A stretch of 7,089 nucleotides of DNA from an uncultured Lachnospiraceae bacterium. Lineage in GTDB: Bacteria; Bacillota; Clostridia; Lachnospirales; Lachnospiraceae. Under the pieces are notes generated by a model that was not told the DNA's origin, searched no databases, and worked only from the letters and a program-made list of their open reading frames with translations. Within the stretch, counting starts at the first letter, position 1. Each line of letters starts with the position of its first letter. Shown here piece after piece: positions 1 to 6,332 of the stretch. The translations under genes and the position numbers were made by a program. Where the stretch lies: positions 1-7,089 of the forward strand of contig CALYVE010000086.1 of the NCBI GenBank assembly GCA_945492935.1. Reading direction: 5' to 3'.

Positions 1-855
1 ATATTATTTACGGGTGGAACAGGGTTTCTTGGGCGAAATCTTGTACCTGTTTTGCAAGAACGATATGAAGTATATGCACCAACAAGAGAAGCGCTGAATT
101 TAACGGATGCGCAGTCGATTGACAGTTACTTCGAAGGGAAATATTTTGATGTAATCATTCATGCGGCGATTCCGAATTTGGCTTCCGGGGCGGATTGTGC
201 GGACAGTCTGCTAAAGGATAGTCTTTACGTGTTCGAGAAAATAGCAAGTAAAAAGGATTCCTATGGCAAAATGATTTACTTCGGTTCGGGTGCTGAATTT
301 GATAAGGCACACGATATTGCAATGGTTCGCGAAGATGATTTTGGAGTCAGAGTACCGGAGAACGACTACGGGTTTGCAAAATACATGATGAACAAAATAT
401 GCAGACAAAGTGACAATCTATATAATTTGAGAATTTTTGGCTGCTATGGTCCGACGGATGCAGGCTTTAAGCTCATTACTTCTGTCATAAGACAGTGTAT
501 TGCAAACGAGGATATCATTCTGAATCAGAATTGCTATTTTGATTTTATGTATGTGAAGGATATTGCCTATATACTTGATTATTTTATTAATCATACGCCA
601 AAACATCATGATTATAATATGTGTACAGGGATTCGTACAGAGATTGTTTCCATTGCGCAGATGATTAAAGATAAAATGCAGGCAAAGGGCAATATTATTG
701 TAAAAAAAGACGGATTAAACAAAGAATATACTGCGGATAACAGCAGAATATGTCAGGAAATAAAAGGATTATCATTTACATCGTTATCGGATGGTATAGA
801 TATTATGATTAATGCTGAAATGGAGTACACAGATAATGAAAAAAAGAGTTGCTGA
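1..855 (+). CDS. NAD(P)-dependent epimerase/dehydratase family protein (extended SDR), 5'-partial
   Basis: A nucleotide-sugar epimerase, dehydratase or reductase of the extended short-chain dehydrogenase/reductase family. The reading frame is open from base 1, giving 284 residues. It begins inside the first beta strand: residues 4-11 read TGGTGFLG, the Rossmann NAD(P)-binding GxxGxxG motif, so only a few N-terminal residues and the start codon are missing. The catalytic triad is visible as S96 (in FGSGAEFD, residues 94-101), Y123 and K127 (YGFAK). The full protein would be about 290 residues, short for the family, where 310-340 is common; this suits a reductase-like member. The TTG at 52 is not the start because it lies beyond the cofactor motif. 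The 3' end overlaps the next gene by 20 bases, so the two are probably translationally coupled. Beside a ThDP carboligase it could reduce a branched keto sugar, as YerF does, but that is inference from context. The substrate cannot be read from the sequence. Confidence 0.9.
   Translation: MLFTGGTGFLGRNLVPVLQERYEVYAPTREALNLTDAQSIDSYFEGKYFDVIIHAAIPNLASGADCADSLLKDSLYVFEKIASKKDSYGKMIYFGSGAEFDKAHDIAMVREDDFGVRVPENDYGFAKYMMNKICRQSDNLYNLRIFGCYGPTDAGFKLITSVIRQCIANEDIILNQNCYFDFMYVKDIAYILDYFINHTPKHHDYNMCTGIRTEIVSIAQMIKDKMQAKGNIIVKKDGLNKEYTADNSRICQEIKGLSFTSLSDGIDIMINAEMEYTDNEKKSC
822..825 (+). promoter_or_regulatory. Ribosome binding site for the ThDP-enzyme gene
   Basis: GGAG lies 10 bases before the ATG at 836, inside the end of the upstream SDR gene. 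It supports 836 as the start. An in-frame ATG at 812 would add eight residues (MLKWSTQI) before the conserved N-terminal helix and has no comparable upstream purine motif. The spacing is slightly long. Confidence 0.55.
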
Positions 856-2629
856 TATAGTAGTTGAATTGTTGATGGAACACGGAATTACGAATGCGTT
901 TTCGGTTGTTGGAGGAGGCTCTATGCACCTGAACAATGCATTTGCACTTGTGAAGGATCAGATACGAACCGTTTATAATCATCATGAGCAGGCTTGTGCC
1001 ATGGCCGCCGAAACCTATGCCAGAATTACAGGTAAGATGGCAGCTGTTTGTGTTACAAGTGGTCCGGGTGGATTGAACACATATAATGGTGTTCAGGGAG
1101 CATATGTCGACAACATTCCGATGATTGTTATTGCAGGACATCCAAGATATGAGACGACGGTAGAGGCAACAGGCTTACATCTGCGATGCAGAGGTGTACA
1201 GGAAAATGATGCCGTGACACAGGTTAAGTCAATCACAAAATATTCAGCCATTGTTACGGATCCATATATGATAAAGGCCGAAGTTACACATGCGATAAAA
1301 ACTGCAATGTCAGGCAGACGCGGACCTGTCTGGCTTTCGATTCCGCTTGATGTGCAGGGGGCTGTCATTGAAGAGGACGATTTAAAGACAGAGCTTGATG
1401 GAATAACGGTTGATGAAGCAGGTGCACCGGCACAGGAAGATCTTGATGCGATGTATGCACTTATCCATGCAGCGAAGCGTCCATGTATTCTTACAGGTTC
1501 CGGAATTCGTGCAGGTGCAGCATACGAAGAATATAAAGCGTTTTTGACATACACAAAAATTCCGGTAGTCGGTGGTTATGGTGATATGGATTGTAATGCA
1601 GTCGGAGATGAATTGTATTATGGCAAGTCCGGTTGCATTGGTCCAAGAACCGGTAACTTTATTTTGCAGAATGCCGATTTGATTCTCGTATGCGGTAATA
1701 GCTTATCAACAACGCAGACAGGCTTTCATGTGGAGCAGTTTGCTCCGAATGCCAAAATCGTTATGGTAGATGCAGAAAGCGATGAGGCAAAAAAACCGGG
1801 ACTTTCTGTTGATTTGTGTATTCGCGCAGATATAAAGGAATTCTTTGTGGCAGTGAATAATCGCAAAGAAGCTGTCAAAGCAGAGGAAGACTGGATATCG
1901 TATTGTGAAAGAGTTTACAGCGAATTACCGCAGCTGGAAGTACTTAAAATCAAGGAGTTATCTGACGATAACAGTCTGGTTCATCCGGTATTATTCTGGG
2001 AGCGGTTGTCGCATAGAATCGAAGAAAATGCCATTATTGCATTAGGAAACAGCAGCTGTAATCAGGGACCTATTCAGGGCGGTAAATTGCGTGCAAATCA
2101 GAGAATTGCCGTAAATGTGAACTGTGGCTCCATGGGAGATGATTTGCCTTCTGCAATCGGTGCAGCATGTGTGGAAGCTCCGGTTTATTGTATTACCGGT
2201 GACGGTTCGATTATGATGAATTTGCAGGAGCTACAAACAATCAAATATAACAAGATGAAGATAAAGATCATTTTGTTCTCGAATCATGGTTATGATAATA
2301 TCCGCAACACCTGTGCAAAGTTTTTTAACGGGTTAGGAAACGGCTGTGATGAGACAAGCGGTATCAATTTCCCGAGCTTTGAAAAGGTAGCAAATGCATT
2401 TGAATACGATTACTATCATTTGACAAAGGTTGGAGATATTGATCAGGCAATCGATTGGCTGATGAGACAAAAAGACAGCTGTATATTGGAGGTTGAAGAA
2501 ATACCTGCCAAGCCGAGAATGCCGGTTATTGCATCCGTTATGGATGAAAACGGTGTCTTTATAACACCACCTTTGCATGTAATGACACCATTAATGGATG
2601 AGTCAGAGATGAAAAAGTATATGTTATAA
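836..2629 (+). CDS. Thiamine diphosphate-dependent enzyme, acetolactate synthase-like (candidate sugar carboligase)
   Basis: A 597-residue protein with the three-domain plan of the acetolactate synthase/pyruvate decarboxylase superfamily: PYR domain about 1-170, central domain about 190-335, and ThDP-binding PP domain about 380-560. The cofactor-activating glutamate is E51 (NHHEQ). The ThDP/metal motif starts at G455-D456-G457 and ends at S482-N483-H484-G485, with D456 and N483 27 residues apart, the spacing of yeast pyruvate decarboxylase. The first Asn of the usual NN pair is Ser, but the metal-ligand Asn is kept. Family members decarboxylate a 2-keto acid and transfer the resulting acyl unit. 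A housekeeping acetolactate synthase is unlikely: no regulatory subunit or other ilv/leu gene is visible, and the neighbours are sugar genes. YerE, which adds an acetyl branch to a CDP-4-keto-3,6-dideoxyhexose, is the nearest functional precedent. The sugar role is inferred; FAD dependence cannot be judged. Confidence 0.88.
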   Translation: MKKRVADIVVELLMEHGITNAFSVVGGGSMHLNNAFALVKDQIRTVYNHHEQACAMAAETYARITGKMAAVCVTSGPGGLNTYNGVQGAYVDNIPMIVIAGHPRYETTVEATGLHLRCRGVQENDAVTQVKSITKYSAIVTDPYMIKAEVTHAIKTAMSGRRGPVWLSIPLDVQGAVIEEDDLKTELDGITVDEAGAPAQEDLDAMYALIHAAKRPCILTGSGIRAGAAYEEYKAFLTYTKIPVVGGYGDMDCNAVGDELYYGKSGCIGPRTGNFILQNADLILVCGNSLSTTQTGFHVEQFAPNAKIVMVDAESDEAKKPGLSVDLCIRADIKEFFVAVNNRKEAVKAEEDWISYCERVYSELPQLEVLKIKELSDDNSLVHPVLFWERLSHRIEENAIIALGNSSCNQGPIQGGKLRANQRIAVNVNCGSMGDDLPSAIGAACVEAPVYCITGDGSIMMNLQELQTIKYNKMKIKIILFSNHGYDNIRNTCAKFFNGLGNGCDETSGINFPSFEKVANAFEYDYYHLTKVGDIDQAIDWLMRQKDSCILEVEEIPAKPRMPVIASVMDENGVFITPPLHVMTPLMDESEMKKYML

Positions 2630-2658
2630 CAGATAAAAATATAAGTAGAGGGTAATGT

Positions 2659-4299
2659 ATGAGTGAGGTTCTGGTTGTCATTCCGGATTATGGGGATAAA
2701 CACGGCGTGACACGTAAAAATTTGCGTATTCTGGGGGATAAGCCGTTAATCAGTTATTCGATTAAGGTTGCTAAGAAAAGTGAATTCAAACCGGATATTA
2801 TTGTGTCCACAAATGATATTGAAATTATCAACATTTGTAAAAAGATGAATGTTGCATATACGGAACGTCCAAATCAATTAGATGGAGACGATGTAACATT
2901 AGATCCTATCGTACATCATGCATTATCGTATCAGGAAAAAATAAAAAACAAAACATATGATTTGGTCATAACTTTGCAGGCGACCTCCCCTTTGCTGAAG
3001 GTTCAAACACTTGATGAGGCAATAAAATCCTTTTTGGACAGTGAATATGATACATATGTCAGCGCAATTAACCGTCCGCATCTGGCATGGCATGAAAAAA
3101 ACGGAGAGTTTTATCCGTTGTTTGAAAAGCGGGAAAACCGCAAATACTTGCCAAAGCATTTGGAAGAAAACGGAACCTTTGTCATTTCCAATCGACAGAT
3201 TGTCACAGCGGAATCGAGATTCGGTAAAAGAGTTTATGTGTTCGAAATAAGCAAGCAGGAAGGCCTTGAAATCTTATCCTTAGACGATTGGATGATTGCG
3301 GAAAGCGTGTTGAACAGACGCAATATTCTGATTCGATTGGAGGGCTACAAGGAAATCGGGATGGGACATATATACCGGGGACTGCAGCTTGCAAGTGCAC
3401 TGTTTGAGCATAATGTATTCTTTGCCGTTTCTGAAAAATCAAAGCTTGCGGTTGAAAAGATTACGGAACGCGGATATGAGTGTCATGTAATCAAAAGTAA
3501 CAAAGAAGTGCCGGATATTATTCGCAAGTGTAAGGTTAATATCCTCGTAAATGATATTTTAGATACGGACAAAGCGTACATTGACACAATTAAGGAATGT
3601 GATTGCAGAGTTGTAAATCTTGAAGATTTAGGCAGCGGAATTCAATCGGCAGACGTTGTAATTAATGACCTTTACAGCAAGCAAAATGATTTGCCGAATT
3701 GTTATTGGGGACAAAAATATTATTGCTTGAAGGATGAATTTTTAATAGCAGAGCCGAAGGAACATTCGGATGAAGTAAAAGAAGTATTAATGATGTTCGG
3801 CGGAACAGACCCCTGCAACATTACGGAAAAGGCGATTTGCGCCATTGCACAGCTGAAAGAAGAGTATAAGGATGTTCACTATACAGTCATTATGGGTGCC
3901 GGAAATAAGAACGGTGCACAGGTGAAAAAGCTTGCTGATTCAAAAGGCTTGAATATAACCTTTCGAAAGGATGTAAGTGTTGTAAGCGAGTATATGTCGA
4001 AGGCGGATGTTGCGCTGTCTTCACAGGGAAGAACGATGTTTGAGCTTGCACACATGACTGTTCCGACGGTAGTCATTGCGCAGAACAAGCGGGAATTAAC
4101 ACACGAATTTGGCTACCTGGCAAATGGTTTTATCAATTTGGGATTAGGTGAAAACATCGATGTTTCCACGATTCGGGAGACATTAACATGGCTTTACCGC
4201 AGTCCGCAGATTCGAAAGCAGATTAAAATGCAGATGTCGGGGTACCAGTTAGAAAAGGGAATCCACAGAGTAAAAAAATTGATTTTAGGAGAGAAATAA
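2659..4299 (+). CDS. Bifunctional NeuA-like cytidylyltransferase / PseG-SpsG-like nucleotide-sugar hydrolase fusion
   Basis: A 546-residue two-domain protein for nonulosonic acid synthesis. Residues 1-218 resemble CMP-sialic acid synthetases (NeuA): an IP...RKNL start (8-22), GDKPLISYSI, ERP at about 73-75, LQATSPLL (106-113) and a terminal DDWMIAE (209-215). Residues 220-546 resemble PseG/SpsG, which hydrolyse a UDP-diacetamido-trideoxyhexose to the free sugar before NeuB acts: GMGH with the catalytic-type H237 (234-237), FGGTDP (380-385) and SSQGRT-FEL (454-463). PseG's Arg-x-Asp before the GxGH loop is Arg-x-Glu (226-228). The NeuA half is divergent: the usual ARGGSKG is DYGDKHG (10-16), and the two Mg-binding Asp positions near the domain end look like E204 and L206. 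K20 and N21 of the RKN motif are kept. GAGGG at 2648-2652 precedes the ATG by 6 bases. The stop abuts the neuB-like start. The domain assignments are secure. The activated sugar, and whether the N-terminal half is still a CMP transferase, are not. Confidence 0.85.
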   Translation: MSEVLVVIPDYGDKHGVTRKNLRILGDKPLISYSIKVAKKSEFKPDIIVSTNDIEIINICKKMNVAYTERPNQLDGDDVTLDPIVHHALSYQEKIKNKTYDLVITLQATSPLLKVQTLDEAIKSFLDSEYDTYVSAINRPHLAWHEKNGEFYPLFEKRENRKYLPKHLEENGTFVISNRQIVTAESRFGKRVYVFEISKQEGLEILSLDDWMIAESVLNRRNILIRLEGYKEIGMGHIYRGLQLASALFEHNVFFAVSEKSKLAVEKITERGYECHVIKSNKEVPDIIRKCKVNILVNDILDTDKAYIDTIKECDCRVVNLEDLGSGIQSADVVINDLYSKQNDLPNCYWGQKYYCLKDEFLIAEPKEHSDEVKEVLMMFGGTDPCNITEKAICAIAQLKEEYKDVHYTVIMGAGNKNGAQVKKLADSKGLNITFRKDVSVVSEYMSKADVALSSQGRTMFELAHMTVPTVVIAQNKRELTHEFGYLANGFINLGLGENIDVSTIRETLTWLYRSPQIRKQIKMQMSGYQLEKGIHRVKKLILGEK

Positions 4300-5367
4300 A
4301 TGAGTGTAATTGAAACAATTAATAAGCAGGATTATTATCTTATCGCTGAAATCGGCGTCAATTATTATGACATTGCAACAAAGCTTGGCATCAGCAATAT
4401 GGAAGCGGCAAAGCTCATGGTCATGGAAGCAAAAAATGCCGGTATCGATGCAGTAAAATTCCAGACATATAAGGCATCGACATTAGCAGCAAAGAACTCT
4501 CCGTCTTACTGGGATACTTCTGAGGAGGCAACGACCTCGCAATATGAATTATTTAAGAAGTTTGATTCGTTTGGGAAAGCGGAATATGAAGAATTAGCAA
4601 AGTATTCACAATCAATTGGTGTGGATTTTCTGTCAACACCGTTTGATTATGAGTCCGCAGATTATTTGTACGATTACATGAATGAATACAAAATCTCATC
4701 GTCTGATTTATCAAATTTGCCTTTTATTGAGCACATGAGCAAAAAAGGCAAGCAGATTATTCTTTCTACCGGTGCGTCGAATCTCGATGAGATACAGACG
4801 GCAGTTGATTTAATTCACAGGACAAATGATGTACAGCTTGCACTGCTTCATTGTGTCTTAGAGTACCCGACTGTGTATGAGCATGCAAACCTTGAAAAAA
4901 TTGTTTCACTGAAGAAAGCATTTCCGGAATGCATTATCGGATATTCGGATCATACAAAACCGGATGCATGTATGGACGTAATCAAGATGGCTTATTTGTA
5001 TGGTGCCCAAATTATTGAGAAGCATTTTACATTAGATAAGACATTGCCGGGTAATGACCATTACCACGCGATGGATCCGGAAGATGTAAAGAAGATAAAA
5101 GAAGGACTTGAATTCCTTAAGGTATTAAAGGGTTCCGGCGAGTTGACATGTCTTGACAGCGAGAGCGCAGCAAGAATGAATGCCCGTCGTTCGATTGTAT
5201 CAAACGGTGATATCAAAAAAGGCACGGTAATCACACGTGATATGCTCACCTTCAAGAGACCGGGAACCGGCATTTCACCAAGTAAAATCGATGCGGTTAT
5301 CGGTAAGGTGGCAGCGCTGGATATTGAGGATGATACGATTTTGCAGAGTAGTATGTTGGTTGATTAA
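4300..5367 (+). CDS. neuB: N-acetylneuraminate synthase family protein (NeuB-like nonulosonic acid synthase) with SAF domain
   Basis: A 355-residue enzyme expected to condense phosphoenolpyruvate with a free amino-sugar aldose to give a nine-carbon 2-keto acid, in the cytoplasm. The TIM-barrel part (about 1-275) shows AEIGVN (16-21, with the catalytic-type E17), KFQTYKA, STPFD, ILSTGAS, LLHC...YPT, GYSDHT (H218) and EKHFTLD (H242). The two histidines match the Mn ligands of meningococcal NeuB (H215, H236). The C-terminal part (about 290-355) is a SAF/antifreeze-like domain with ARRSIV and KRPGTGISP, which in this family reaches into the partner active site of the dimer. After AEIGVN the usual H-N-G is Y-Y-D, followed by an apparent insertion of about eight residues. 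AGGAGAG at 4287-4293 is a strong ribosome binding site, and TAA/ATG of the two genes touch. The sugar could be neuraminic, legionaminic, pseudaminic or other. The adjacent SpsG-like domain favours a UDP-sugar route of the legionaminic/pseudaminic type. The gene symbol names the family, not a proven substrate. Confidence 0.92.
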   Translation: MSVIETINKQDYYLIAEIGVNYYDIATKLGISNMEAAKLMVMEAKNAGIDAVKFQTYKASTLAAKNSPSYWDTSEEATTSQYELFKKFDSFGKAEYEELAKYSQSIGVDFLSTPFDYESADYLYDYMNEYKISSSDLSNLPFIEHMSKKGKQIILSTGASNLDEIQTAVDLIHRTNDVQLALLHCVLEYPTVYEHANLEKIVSLKKAFPECIIGYSDHTKPDACMDVIKMAYLYGAQIIEKHFTLDKTLPGNDHYHAMDPEDVKKIKEGLEFLKVLKGSGELTCLDSESAARMNARRSIVSNGDIKKGTVITRDMLTFKRPGTGISPSKIDAVIGKVAALDIEDDTILQSSMLVD

Positions 5368-5369
5368 GT

Positions 5370-5373
5370 GGAG
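5370..5373 (+). promoter_or_regulatory. Ribosome binding site for the glycosyltransferase gene
   Basis: GGAG sits 6 bases before the ATG at 5380. It decides the start: the in-frame GTG at 5368 overlaps this motif and would add only MEIT before the MKKVCFSIP beginning typical of family 2 glycosyltransferases. Confidence 0.65.
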
Positions 5374-5379
5374 ATTACA

Positions 5380-6324
5380 ATGAAAAAGGTTTGTTTTTCT
5401 ATACCATGTTATAATGAAGTTGATAATGTTGAACTACTAGTTGAGGAATTAGTTAGTATATTTAACAATTATGATTATGAATTGTCTATCGAATTTATCG
5501 ACAATAGTTCAACCGACGGAACAATTGAAAAATTGGAAAAGTTATGTGAAAAATATGGTAAAACCGTGAAAGCAATAATTAATGCAAGAAATTTTGGTGG
5601 AGTCTCAAACTATCATGGCATTCTTCAAACGGAAGGAGATTGTACAATCGTTATTCCGAGCGATTTTCAGGTTCCTTTAGATATTATTCCGGAATTGTTA
5701 AAAAAATGGGAAAATGGAGCTCATGTAGTATGTGCTGTTAAAAAAACGGATTCGGCAAAAGGTTCTATGAAGTTCGCTAGAAATACATATTATAAGATTG
5801 TGAGTAAATACTCTAGGGTAAAACAAATCGATCACTTTACCGGTGCCGGATTATATGATGCTGACTTTATTAAGTGGTTAAGAGCAATGAATGACCCGAT
5901 GCCTTCACTTAGAGGTATGGTTGTTGAATATGGTGTCGGAGTCGAGACTGTATATTATGAGGAAAGAAAACGTCGTTCAGGAAAATCAAAACAGAATTTG
6001 GATTCGCTTTTATCTGTTGCGACGAAAAATCTTGTAAATTATTCTGTGGTTATTCCAAGAATGTGCGAAATACTGGCAATTGTGTTGATGTTTAGTTCGT
6101 TTGCCGCAGAGATTGTTCTGTTAGTATTAAAAATGGCATTTGGATTCAATATCAGCGTAGGAATAGGAACAGGATTTGTAATACTTACATTTCTAATTGG
6201 AGTATTGATATTTGTTCTTGGATTACTTGCTGAGTATCTTAATATTTTAAATCAAAGAATGTTAAATCGGCCATTAGTTATTGAAAAGGAACGAATTAAT
6301 TTTGATAAAGACAATAATAAGTAG
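5380..6324 (+). CDS. Family 2 glycosyltransferase, DPM1/GtrB/ArnC-like, with two C-terminal membrane helices
   Basis: A 314-residue inner-membrane glycosyltransferase. The N-terminal GT-A domain (about 1-220) carries SIPCYNE (7-13), IDNSSTDGT, the RNFGG element and PSDFQVP (93-99), which aligns with the D-A-D-L-Q-D-P sugar-nucleotide/metal motif of the bacterial DPM1-like group. RRSGKSKQNL follows, matching the R..GxSK element before the amphipathic helices of this group. Two hydrophobic spans, about 231-250 and 264-284, form a C-terminal membrane hairpin, followed by a charged tail. Relatives transfer a sugar from a nucleotide donor to undecaprenyl phosphate on the cytoplasmic face (GtrB, ArnC); others elongate polysaccharides. 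The first Asp of the DxD motif is Pro and the Asp of QDP is Val; the S-D-x-Q form occurs in some relatives as far as I recall, so loss of activity should not be assumed. The gene starts 12 bases after the NeuB stop. Sampled sequence here is more AT-rich than upstream. Donor and acceptor are unknown. Confidence 0.88.
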   Translation: MKKVCFSIPCYNEVDNVELLVEELVSIFNNYDYELSIEFIDNSSTDGTIEKLEKLCEKYGKTVKAIINARNFGGVSNYHGILQTEGDCTIVIPSDFQVPLDIIPELLKKWENGAHVVCAVKKTDSAKGSMKFARNTYYKIVSKYSRVKQIDHFTGAGLYDADFIKWLRAMNDPMPSLRGMVVEYGVGVETVYYEERKRRSGKSKQNLDSLLSVATKNLVNYSVVIPRMCEILAIVLMFSSFAAEIVLLVLKMAFGFNISVGIGTGFVILTFLIGVLIFVLGLLAEYLNILNQRMLNRPLVIEKERINFDKDNNK

Positions 6325-6327
6325 GAG
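6324..6327 (+). promoter_or_regulatory. Ribosome binding site for the pyruvyl transferase-like gene (TTG start)
   Basis: GGAG begins at the last base of the glycosyltransferase stop codon and lies 5 bases before an in-frame TTG at 6333. The first in-frame ATG, at 6360, is preceded only by a weak GAAAG-like purine run. This favours TTG as the start. Confidence 0.5.
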
Positions 6328-6332
6328 TAAAA

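Noticed and set aside
812..835. In-frame ATG at 812 as the start of the ThDP enzyme
   Set aside because: It adds eight non-conserved residues, has no clear ribosome binding site, and lies further inside the SDR gene than ATG 836, which has GGAG upstream and begins at the conserved helix.
1093..1554. A 153-codon open frame on the minus strand
   Set aside because: It lies wholly inside the ThDP gene, has low-complexity Ser/Ala/Pro-rich composition typical of an antisense shadow, and resembles no family I know.
836..2629. Housekeeping acetolactate synthase (ilvB) for branched-chain amino acids
   Set aside because: No small subunit or other ilv/leu gene is visible, and all neighbours are sugar-nucleotide or glycan genes; the enzyme superfamily also includes sugar carboligases. 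It is not fully excluded without a phylogeny.
2630..2658. Possible promoter or terminator in the widest intergenic gap (29 bases)
   Set aside because: The gap is AT-rich and holds the ribosome binding site, but has no inverted repeat with a T-run and too little room for a convincing -35/-10 pair. Read-through in one operon is simpler.
5368..5379. GTG at 5368 as the glycosyltransferase start
   Set aside because: It overlaps the GGAG that serves ATG 5380 and adds only four residues before the family's usual N-terminus.
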